Positions 1 to 6,146 of a stretch of 6,146 nt of DNA are shown here, piece after piece. The notes under the pieces were generated by a model, which did not search any database, had not been told where the DNA came from, and saw only the letters and a list, made by a program, of their open reading frames with translations. This stretch comes from AWTP1-13 sp035550075 (lineage in GTDB: Bacteria > Pseudomonadota > Alphaproteobacteria > Rhizobiales > Hyphomicrobiaceae), in NCBI GenBank assembly GCA_035550075.1, contig DASZQG010000079.1, positions 1 to 6,146 on the forward strand, written 5' to 3'. The stretch's first letter is position 1; every line of letters starts with the position of its first letter. Position numbers and translations under genes: made by a program.

Positions 1-1513
1 CCTCGGAGGCGAGGGCGTCGCCGGTGCCATGCAGCGTCAGCACACCCCGGCCCTGGCCGCCATAGAGTTGCATATTCTGCAATGTGACGGTCGCCACCTT
101 GTCCTTGAGCGCCACCGCGAGGCGCGCCGGGCCGGTCTGCACGTCGCGGTAGGCCAGCCGGTCGACGGAAAGCTGCAACTCGGCGTCGGCCAGCCCCAGC
201 AAAGCCACGTCGAACGCCTGATCGCTCCAGTCGCGCCCGCCGAGGCGCTTGCCCGGATCAGCAGTCGCCTGCGGGCGCCGCTCCTCTGTGGTCTGCGTGG
301 GCACCGGCAGCGCCTCGCCGGCCGGGCGCATAGGTCGCGGCAGGGGCGCCACCGCACCATCCCTTCTCAGTAGGATATTGCCGAAGTCGAGCTCCGACAG
401 GTGCAGCCGGCCTTCCACGCGGGGACGCTCGCCCCCGGTGGCAATCGTTACGTCGCCCTGTGCGGTCAGGGTGCCAGCAGCCGCGTCCAGACCGGTCACG
501 GACAAACGCTCCGCGGTCCCGGCCAGGGTTGCCGACAGCGACACCGGTTCGGGCCCGGCAAGGCCCCGGGACGTGCCCAGCCACGCCTGCAGCGCCGCCT
601 GCGACGGGGCCGCCACCTCGATCCTGCCATCGACGGCGCCGCCGGCCGTCAGCGTGCCCACGTAGCGCACGGCCAGCGGCTGGCCGCTCAGTGCGATGCG
701 TGCGGGCGTGCGCTCGCCGAGGATAAAGCCGCGCAGCGAGCCCAGGCTCGCCTCGATCGCGATCTTCTCGCCCCGCCACACGCCGCTGCCCGTCGCCAGC
801 AACGGCGCATCGGGACCCTTCAGGCTGACGTCGAGATCGAGCGCGCCGATCTGCTGGCTCGTGCCGGTCTTTGCGTCCTGGTACTTCACGGTGCCGTTGA
901 CGATGCGCAGCCGACCGAGCCCGAGTCTGTCGAGCGACGCCGCGACCTTCGGATTGATGGCGGGCAACCCCGGCACGGCCCCAGCGTTGGCCGCGCGCCC
1001 CTCCAGGGGTTGCGCGGGGCGACCCGCCTCCTGTGCTGCGCCCACCCCCTCGCGACGCGTCCGGGTGATGGCCGCGAGATCGATCACCGGTTCGCGCAAG
1101 ATTACCCGCCTGGCCTCGACACGGCGCGATAGAAAGCTCCAGGCGCTCACTTCCACATCGACTGACTTCACCGTCGCGAGGCTGGCGCCGCTGTCCTCAG
1201 GACCGGAGATCGTCACATCCGCCAGCCGCACGCCGGGGCTCGGAAAGAAGCGCGCGGATACCGGCCCGGCGATGGCCAGCTCACGCCCGGTGCGTTGCTT
1301 CACTTCCCGCACGAGTTGGTCGCGGATGAAATCGGTGGGCGCGGCGACAACGAGGAAAGTGACCGCCGCCAGCACGACGCACGCGGCGGCCAGCGCCGCA
1401 TAGCCCGCTATCGAGTGCCACGCGGACCGCCGCGGCGCGGGCGCGAGGCGCCGGCGCGCGCCCGGGATGGGTTGGGCAGGCATCGGCCGCCGCGGCACGG
1501 AGCGGTCCGTCAT
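1..1513 (-). CDS. AsmA family protein, C-terminus cut off by the window edge
   Basis: The reverse strand reads open without a stop from an ATG at 1513 to the left edge: 504 codons, with the 3' end missing. A basic, Pro/Arg-rich cytoplasmic tail (residues 1-35) precedes one hydrophobic segment (about 37-58). An AsmA-type N-terminal domain follows, with the recognisable stretch RTGRELAIAGPVSARFFPSP at 74-93, then 'VRLADVTISGP' and 'RVEARRVILREPVIDL'. Further on, 'WSDQAFDVALLGLADAEL' (429-446) and 'LYGGQGRG' (483-490) match AsmA C-terminal segments. Pro/Ala/Arg-rich linkers lie near 152-188 and 384-428. AsmA-like proteins are anchored in the inner membrane, span the periplasm and are linked to outer-membrane assembly or phospholipid traffic; the exact role here is inferred from family only. 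GGGAG lies 7 nt before the chosen ATG; a second in-frame ATG is codon 11. The neighbour on the right is divergent. Confidence 0.9.
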   Translation of the reverse strand, partial: MTDRSVPRRPMPAQPIPGARRRLAPAPRRSAWHSIAGYAALAAACVVLAAVTFLVVAAPTDFIRDQLVREVKQRTGRELAIAGPVSARFFPSPGVRLADVTISGPEDSGASLATVKSVDVEVSAWSFLSRRVEARRVILREPVIDLAAITRTRREGVGAAQEAGRPAQPLEGRAANAGAVPGLPAINPKVAASLDRLGLGRLRIVNGTVKYQDAKTGTSQQIGALDLDVSLKGPDAPLLATGSGVWRGEKIAIEASLGSLRGFILGERTPARIALSGQPLAVRYVGTLTAGGAVDGRIEVAAPSQAALQAWLGTSRGLAGPEPVSLSATLAGTAERLSVTGLDAAAGTLTAQGDVTIATGGERPRVEGRLHLSELDFGNILLRRDGAVAPLPRPMRPAGEALPVPTQTTEERRPQATADPGKRLGGRDWSDQAFDVALLGLADAELQLSVDRLAYRDVQTGPARLAVALKDKVATVTLQNMQLYGGQGRGVLTLHGTGDALASE

Positions 1514-1520
1514 GGCCGCG

Positions 1521-1525
1521 CTCCC
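1521..1525 (-). promoter_or_regulatory. Ribosome binding site of the AsmA-family gene
   Basis: GGGAG on the minus strand ends 7 nt before the ATG at 1513, a normal Shine-Dalgarno distance. It supports that ATG over the in-frame ATG ten codons further in. Confidence 0.6.
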
Positions 1526-1614
1526 GCGCCCCGTCCCTGTGGGAGAGGAATTGTCCCGATCATGTACCGGATGGCCCGGAATTCCCGCACTGTCTGCCCT
1601 CACGTTCCTCGCAA

Positions 1615-1620
1615 ATTATG
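1615..1620 (-). promoter_or_regulatory. Possible -10 element for the AsmA-family gene
   Basis: The minus strand reads CATAAT here, five of six matches to TATAAT, in one of the few AT-rich patches of the intergenic region. No good -35 hexamer lies 16-18 bp upstream. If used, it would give a leader of roughly 90-95 nt before the ATG at 1513. Confidence 0.25.
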
Positions 1621-1660
1621 TCATGGCGTGGGTCGCGGAAAGACGCGGCCGGGCGCGTTT

Positions 1661-1675
1661 CGGCCAGGGTGGCCG
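1661..1675. repeat. Perfect inverted repeat, 6-3-6
   Basis: CGGCCA GGG TGGCCG is a perfect palindrome with 6-bp arms and a 3-bp centre. It lies between the candidate divergent promoters. It could be an operator half of a pair with the repeat at 1726-1740, but GGCC-centred palindromes arise by chance in DNA this rich in G+C. Confidence 0.4.
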
Positions 1676-1725
1676 GCTGTCACATCACGACGGCGGCACC
1701 AGCGCGGCCGAGGCGTGGCGTGACG

Positions 1726-1740
1726 TAGGCCGAGGGCCTA
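1726..1740. repeat. Perfect inverted repeat, 6-3-6, upstream of the MBL-fold gene
   Basis: TAGGCC GAG GGCCTA is a perfect palindrome with 6-bp arms and a 3-bp centre, ending 33 bp before the ATG at 1774 and overlapping the possible -10 box TATCAT (1739-1744). That position suits a repressor site, or a short leader hairpin if transcription starts further upstream. It has the same 6-3-6 geometry as the repeat 65 bp to the left. Confidence 0.45.
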
Positions 1741-1761
1741 TCATTCTCAGGACCCTGCCGT

Positions 1762-1767
1762 GAGGTG
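1762..1767 (+). promoter_or_regulatory. Ribosome binding site that decides the MBL-fold gene start
   Basis: GAGGTG lies 6 nt before the ATG at 1774. An in-frame GTG at 1765 sits inside this motif and has no Shine-Dalgarno of its own, so the ATG is the better start. The ATG also gives a standard signal peptide opening (MRSIRHLL). Confidence 0.7.
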
Positions 1768-1773
1768 TGTTCC

Positions 1774-2586
1774 ATGCGTTCTATCCGCCACCTGCTCTGC
1801 GTGCCGCTGCTGGCGATTGCAGCCCTCATGCTGCCGGCGGCGGCCAGCGCGCAGACGGCCGACCGCTGCCTTGCCGTCTCGCAGGCCCCGGTACGGGTGC
1901 AGCCGGCCGTCTTTCACCCCGCCGCGCTGAAGCCGTCGGAAGTGCAGCTCACCTTCGTCGGCCATGCCACCTGGCTGATCGAGAGCGCGGGCGGGGTGAA
2001 AATCGCCACCGACTACAACGACTACATCCGCCCGCCGGTGACGCCCGACATCGCCACCATGAACCGGGCCCACACCTCGCACAATTCGCTCAATCCGGAT
2101 CCCGCCATCAAGCATCTTCTGCGCGGCTGGAATCCGGAGGGCGGGCCGGCCCAGCATGACCTGACCTATGGCGACGTGCGCGTGCGCAACGTGCCGACCA
2201 ACATTCGCGACTGGTCCGGCGGCTCGATCCCCTACGGCAACTCCATCTTCATCTTCGAGATTGCCGGCATGTGCATCGGGCATCTCGGCCACCTGCATCA
2301 CACTCTCACCCCGCGCCAGATTGCGCAGATCGGCCAGCTCGACGTGGTGATGGTGGCCGTGGACGGCAGCTACACGCTGGACATCGAGGGCGTGGTGGAG
2401 GTTCTGAAGGCATTGCGCGCGCGGCTGATCCTGCCGATGCACTACTTCAACGAGTACACGCTCAACCGCTTCCTCGAGCACATTCGCCCCGTGTTCCCGG
2501 TCGAGATGGGGAGCACGTCGAGCATCACGGTCTCGCAAGCGACACTGCCGGGCAATCCGAAGGTACTTGTCCTGCCGGGACACTGA
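1774..2586 (+). CDS. Exported metallo-beta-lactamase-fold protein with altered metal motif
   Basis: This is a 270-residue protein. Residues 1-26 form a signal peptide with a basic start, a hydrophobic core and likely cleavage after AAASA, so the mature protein is probably periplasmic. The body follows the UlaG/UPF0173-like (Lactamase_B_3) order: 'LTFVGHATWLIES' at 59-71, a metal-motif region at 100-105, 'PTNIRDW' at 141-147, 'NSIFIFE' at 156-162, 'GHLGHLHHTL' at 169-178, 'VVMVAVDGSYTL' at 191-202 and 'LILPMHYF' at 218-225. The canonical HxHxDH reads HTSHNS, so the Asp and last His are replaced. The usual Asp of the GD(T)G strand is a His in GHLGHLHH. The fold is confident. Substrate, metal content and activity are unknown. 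It is followed after 4 nt by a second exported protein, almost certainly in the same transcript. Confidence 0.88.
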   Translation: MRSIRHLLCVPLLAIAALMLPAAASAQTADRCLAVSQAPVRVQPAVFHPAALKPSEVQLTFVGHATWLIESAGGVKIATDYNDYIRPPVTPDIATMNRAHTSHNSLNPDPAIKHLLRGWNPEGGPAQHDLTYGDVRVRNVPTNIRDWSGGSIPYGNSIFIFEIAGMCIGHLGHLHHTLTPRQIAQIGQLDVVMVAVDGSYTLDIEGVVEVLKALRARLILPMHYFNEYTLNRFLEHIRPVFPVEMGSTSSITVSQATLPGNPKVLVLPGH

Positions 2587-2590
2587 CGCC

Positions 2591-3496
2591 ATGCACGGCT
2601 CACAGATCCGCGCACGCGCACGCGCGATCCTCCTCCTGGCCCTGGCGGCCGGTCTACCCAGTGCCAAAGCTGCCGCCGGCGAACCGCTTGGCCAGCGCCC
2701 CACCTACACCGGCAGGGCGCTCACCACCGTACCGAACGAGGCGGCCATCGATTCCCGCATCTGGGCACCCGCCCTCGATGAGGGCTACGTGCCGCAGGGC
2801 ATCGCGTACAGTGCCGGCGCGCTCTATGTGTCGAGCTACCACAGCGAAAGCCGCGAGCAGGATCGCGGCCCCTGCCGGCTCTACCGCATCGATCCAACTG
2901 ATGGCCGCATCGGCGCCTCGCTCGACCTGCCGGGCGCCTGCGGCCATGCCGGCGGGCTTGCCAAGGGGCCGCCGGGCATCCTGTTCGTCGCCGACACCTG
3001 GATCGCCTTCGAGGTGAAGCTGAACCCGGCCGGTGCGCCCGGGCTCGGCCAGGTCATGCGCACGTTCACGCTGACGGGCTCGGTGCGCGGCTCGTTCGCG
3101 GCCGGCAGCGCCGACGCCTTGTGGCTTGGCACTTACACGCGCCAGGGGCCCGGCCACATCCACAAATTCCCGTTCGCGACACTTAAGGCGGAGCTGGGCG
3201 ACGCGGATGCCGCGCTCGTCATCCCGCTGCCCGAACGCTCGCAAGGCGCCGCCTTCGATGCCCAAGGTCGCCTGTGGACCACGCAGAGCTCCGGCTCGTT
3301 CGGCAGCATCACCGTCATCAATGCTGCCGATGGCGCGGTGATCCGCCGCTACGACGCACCCGCCGGAATCGAGGACGCCAGCTTCGACGGTCACGGCCGG
3401 CTGTGGTCGCTGAGCGAGGCGGGCTCCAAGCGGTGGAACGGATGGGCACAGTTCTATCCGCTGCTGTTCCGCATCGATGTAGGCAAGCTCAGGTAG
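2591..3496 (+). CDS. Exported beta-propeller-like protein (SMP-30/NHL/YncE-like)
   Basis: This is a 301-residue protein with an N-terminal signal sequence: basic residues at 6-11, hydrophobic core 12-22, probable cleavage after AKA near residue 27. The mature part contains about five related segments of the form 'G-x-A/hydrophobic...G-x-L-W/Y-V-x': 'VPQGIAYSAGALYVSSY' (67-83), 'HAGGLAKGPPGILFVADTW' (119-137), 'RGSFAAGSADALWLGTYT' (166-183), 'QGAAFDAQGRLWTTQSSG' (218-235) and 'IEDASFDGHGRLWSLSEAGS' (260-279). Their 42-52 residue spacing suits propeller blades. Cys95 and Cys117 could form a disulfide. No catalytic residues are identifiable, so I assign no reaction. The ATG is 4 nt after the upstream stop, with only a weak GGGA 10 nt before it, so translational coupling is likely. 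An in-frame TTG at 2567 is a less likely start. It ends 17 bp from the convergent carbonic anhydrase gene. Confidence 0.82.
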   Translation: MHGSQIRARARAILLLALAAGLPSAKAAAGEPLGQRPTYTGRALTTVPNEAAIDSRIWAPALDEGYVPQGIAYSAGALYVSSYHSESREQDRGPCRLYRIDPTDGRIGASLDLPGACGHAGGLAKGPPGILFVADTWIAFEVKLNPAGAPGLGQVMRTFTLTGSVRGSFAAGSADALWLGTYTRQGPGHIHKFPFATLKAELGDADAALVIPLPERSQGAAFDAQGRLWTTQSSGSFGSITVINAADGAVIRRYDAPAGIEDASFDGHGRLWSLSEAGSKRWNGWAQFYPLLFRIDVGKLR

Positions 3497-3513
3497 GCGA
3501 GAGTGCGACCGCC

Positions 3514-4098
3514 TCAGCCGCCGTACCTGGTCTTGAACTCGGCTTCGATCTCGGCGCGCCACGCCTGCATCTGCGCTTCGAACTCCGGTCCATTCCAGCC
3601 GCGATGGTTTCCCTGCACGTAACACTGCGCGTTGCGGTAGTAGAGCATCGCGTTCAGCCTGTTGGTGACGAAGTTGTTATGGGTGCGCACCACCTTGGCC
3701 GGCATGCCCATCACCACCGAGTTGGGCGGAACGATCATGTTGTCGGGAACGAAGGCGTGGCCGGCAACGATGGAGTTCTCGCCGATCATCGCTCCTTCCA
3801 TCACCGTGGCCCCAATGCCGATCAGGCAATTGTCCCCGATGGTGCAGCCGTGCAGCACGACGCGATGGGTAATTGAGCAGTAGTCACCGACGATGGTGGG
3901 CAGCTTATAGCCTACGTGCACCATCACGTGATCCTGCAGGTTCGTGTAGCGGCCGATCTTCACGTGCAGGTCTTCGGACCGGATCACGCTGTAGGGCCAG
4001 AGGCTGGCGTTTTCGCCAACCTCCACCTTGCCGAAAACCCGCGCGGTGGGGTCGATATAGGCCGCTTGCGAAAACCCCTGTTGCAACTCAACGGTCAT
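3514..4098 (-). CDS. Gamma-class carbonic anhydrase family protein (left-handed beta-helix)
   Basis: This is a 194-residue cytoplasmic protein with no signal peptide. From about 14 to 137 it has hexapeptide-repeat sequence typical of a left-handed parallel beta-helix: 'IDPTARVFGKVEVGENASLW', 'IGRYTNLQDHVMVHV', 'VGDYCSITHRVVLHGCTIG', 'IGIGATVMEGAMIGENSIVA', 'VPPNSVVMGMPAKVVR'. The three zinc-ligand histidines of the gamma family are present as His61, His78 and His83, with His78/His83 on one rung. Arg40 is kept, but the usual Asp two residues later (RGD) is Glu42, followed by Asp43. The tail 140-194 is probably helical and packs on the helix in this family. The likely reaction is CO2 hydration, with a metal-dependent role of another kind not excluded. 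The ATG at 4098 fits the family N-terminus. An in-frame GTG at 4188 would add 30 residues without family resemblance. Confidence 0.88.
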   Translation of the reverse strand: MTVELQQGFSQAAYIDPTARVFGKVEVGENASLWPYSVIRSEDLHVKIGRYTNLQDHVMVHVGYKLPTIVGDYCSITHRVVLHGCTIGDNCLIGIGATVMEGAMIGENSIVAGHAFVPDNMIVPPNSVVMGMPAKVVRTHNNFVTNRLNAMLYYRNAQCYVQGNHRGWNGPEFEAQMQAWRAEIEAEFKTRYGG

Positions 4099-4210
4099 GC
4101 GCCGGCATCCCGCTTGTGAGCAAACTCCCTTAGCATGCAGCGGCCGCCTTGACACCGCCCGCCCCGAAGGGTGATGGGTCGGCGACACTCAAGCTCCGGG
4201 ATGGCCCGCA
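4099..4210. other. Divergent intergenic region between the carbonic anhydrase gene and pyrE
   Basis: These 112 bp must contain both start regions. On the minus strand, TAAGGGAG (4125-4132) is the best Shine-Dalgarno match but lies 26 nt from the chosen carbonic anhydrase ATG. A weak GGGA (4108-4111) is 9 nt away and may be the one used. An out-of-frame ATG at 4108 opens a six-residue reading frame (MPAHDR) that ends inside the carbonic anhydrase start region. On the plus strand there is an exact TTGACA. Confidence 0.55.
4149..4154 (+). promoter_or_regulatory. Possible -35 element for pyrE
   Basis: An exact TTGACA, within CCTTGACA, lies 56 bp before the pyrE ATG. The match at the -10 position is poor: TGATGG at 17-bp spacing, or GGTGAT (4170-4175) at 15 bp with three matches. 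If real, transcription would start near 4182-4185 with a leader under 30 nt. Confidence 0.35.
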
Positions 4211-4765
4211 ATGTCCGCCGCCAGAGACCGCCTGATCGAGATCGTCCGCACGCGCTCGTTCTCCACCGGTTCGGAAACGAAGCTCGCCTCGGGTCGGTCG
4301 AGCAACTTCTACTTCGACATGAAGCCCACCATGCTGCACCCGGAGGGTGCTCACCTGATCGCCATGCTGATCCTGGACGCGCTGAACGGTGCGGCCGTTG
4401 ACTACGTCGGCGGCCTTGAGATGGGGGCCGTGCCGCTGGCGGCCGCGACCGCCGGGGCCAGCCAGGCCAGGGGGCGGCCGATCGGCGCGTTCTTCGTGCG
4501 CACGCAGGCCACGGAGCACGGGGCACGCAAGCTTATCGAAGGGCTGGCGCCGGGCGAGACGCTGAAGGGCAAGCGCGTGGTGATCCTGGAAGACGTCACC
4601 ACCACCGGCGGCTCCTCGATGAAGGCCATCGAGGCGCTCAGGGCCGAGGGCGCCATCATCGACCGCGTGATCACGGTGGTGGACCGGCTGGAAGGCGCCG
4701 CGGACAATTTCAAGGCAGCGGGCCTCACGTTCGTCCCACTGCTGACGGCAGCCGACTTCCGTTAG
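4211..4765 (+). CDS. pyrE: Orotate phosphoribosyltransferase, lacking both usual flexible-loop lysines
   Basis: This is a 184-residue cytoplasmic protein of normal length for the short alphaproteobacterial PyrE type. The known reaction is orotate + PRPP to OMP + pyrophosphate, in de novo UMP synthesis. The N-terminal hood reads 'LASGRSSNFYFDMKPTML' (25-42) and is followed by 'VGGLEMGAVPLAAA' (66-79). The PRPP-binding loop is 'RVVILEDVTTTGGSS' at 122-136, with Glu127, Asp128 and TTTGGS intact. The flexible loop normally reads RKxxKxHG; here residues 97-104 read RTQATEHG, so both lysines are threonines (codons ACG at 4502-4504 and 4511-4513) while Arg97 and His103 remain. The reading frame is intact. 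It may be a weakened or divergent enzyme, or a paralogue with another base preference. The Shine-Dalgarno is weak (GGG about 10 nt upstream). It is divergent from the carbonic anhydrase gene and convergent with pckA, with no other pyr gene nearby. Confidence 0.9.
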   Translation: MSAARDRLIEIVRTRSFSTGSETKLASGRSSNFYFDMKPTMLHPEGAHLIAMLILDALNGAAVDYVGGLEMGAVPLAAATAGASQARGRPIGAFFVRTQATEHGARKLIEGLAPGETLKGKRVVILEDVTTTGGSSMKAIEALRAEGAIIDRVITVVDRLEGAADNFKAAGLTFVPLLTAADFR

Positions 4766-4774
4766 CCCGTTCCG

Positions 4775-4793
4775 GCTCCACACAGGCTGGAGC
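4775..4793 (+). terminator. Hairpin after pyrE, possible terminator
   Basis: GCTCCA (4775-4780) pairs with TGGAGC (4788-4793) across a 7-nt loop, 9 bp after the pyrE stop. There is no T tract, so this is at best a weak intrinsic terminator or a 3'-end stabiliser. Its last two bases are shared with the next hairpin. Confidence 0.35.
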
Positions 4794-4806
4794 GCCTAGG
4801 AGGCGC
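4792..4806. terminator. Second hairpin between pyrE and pckA, possible bidirectional terminator
   Basis: GCGCCT (4792-4797) pairs with AGGCGC (4801-4806) around a 3-nt AGG loop, directly beyond the pckA stop codon at 4809-4811. No T tract follows on either strand. It lies between convergent genes and so could slow polymerase from both sides. Confidence 0.35.
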
Positions 4807-4808
4807 AG

Positions 4809-6146
<1,338 letters not shown>

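Larger units (their letters stand above)
1514..1773. other. Divergent intergenic region between the AsmA gene and the MBL/propeller operon
   Basis: These 260 bases separate two divergent genes and should hold both promoters. I see no convincing gene: the plus-strand reading frames across it have no recognisable protein and no family motif. It contains two perfect 15-bp inverted repeats (1661-1675 and 1726-1740), a minus-strand CATAAT at 1615-1620 that could be a -10 box for the AsmA gene, and a plus-strand TATCAT at 1739-1744 that could be a -10 box for the MBL gene. Neither -10 has a good -35 at 16-18 bp. GGAATT occurs twice 30 bp apart (1549 and 1579), followed by CCCG each time; this may be chance. 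Confidence 0.6.

Noticed and set aside
401..1403. Several plus-strand open frames of 138-243 codons
   Set aside because: All lie opposite the AsmA-family reading frame, which is open for 504 codons with a membrane anchor and AsmA sequence landmarks. The plus-strand translations are low-complexity Arg/Ala/Pro and match nothing I recognise.
1295..1763. Plus-strand frames crossing the intergenic region before the MBL-fold gene
   Set aside because: They start inside the AsmA gene antisense, lack ribosome sites and family motifs, and cover the region needed for divergent promoters.
1747..2703. Long open frame (318 codons) on the minus strand over the MBL-fold gene
   Set aside because: The plus strand carries a clear MBL-fold protein with signal peptide and ribosome site. 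The antisense frame has biased composition and no recognisable domain.
2654..3625. Long open frame (323 codons) on the minus strand over the propeller gene
   Set aside because: It is Arg/Ala/Gly/His-rich with no signal peptide or family motif, runs antisense to a gene with a signal peptide and blade repeats, and extends into the carbonic anhydrase gene in the wrong frame. It is a high-GC shadow.
4140..4147. GCGGCCGC palindrome upstream of pyrE
   Set aside because: An 8-bp G+C-only palindrome is expected often in DNA of this composition, and nothing else marks it as a regulator site.
4099..4188. N-terminal extension of the carbonic anhydrase from a GTG at 4188
   Set aside because: The extra 30 residues do not resemble the family, would use nearly all of the divergent intergenic space, and the ATG at 4098 fits the usual N-terminus.

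Overview
The window is a compact stretch of high-GC bacterial chromosome carrying six protein genes, two of which run off the ends. Gene content and protein style suggest an alphaproteobacterium: an ATP-dependent PEP carboxykinase, a short orotate phosphoribosyltransferase of the 'GGLEMGAVPLA' type, a gamma-class carbonic anhydrase and an AsmA-family envelope protein. This placement is inferred from remembered family resemblance, not from a search. I see no tRNA, rRNA, CRISPR array, transposase, integrase or att site.

Layout from left to right. (1) Positions 1-1513, minus strand: an AsmA-family inner-membrane-anchored protein with its C-terminus cut off by the left edge. (2) Positions 1514-1773: a divergent intergenic region with two perfect 6-3-6 inverted repeats. 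(3) Positions 1774-2586 and 2591-3496, plus strand: a tight pair of exported proteins, a metallo-beta-lactamase-fold protein with an altered metal motif, then a beta-propeller-like protein. (4) Positions 3514-4098, minus strand: a gamma carbonic anhydrase, convergent with the pair. (5) Positions 4211-4765, plus strand: pyrE, divergent from the carbonic anhydrase across 112 bp. (6) Positions 4809-6146, minus strand: pckA, convergent with pyrE across a 43-bp gap holding two overlapping hairpins; its N-terminus lies beyond the right edge.

The genes do not form one pathway. pckA (gluconeogenesis) and pyrE (UMP synthesis) are housekeeping genes. AsmA acts in the envelope, and the carbonic anhydrase probably handles CO2/bicarbonate. 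Only the exported MBL-fold/propeller pair looks like a functional unit of unknown role. I found no clear new defence or mobile system. The points most worth checking are the loss of both flexible-loop lysines in PyrE, the degenerate metal motif of the MBL-fold protein and its linkage to a secreted propeller, and the paired palindromes upstream of that operon.
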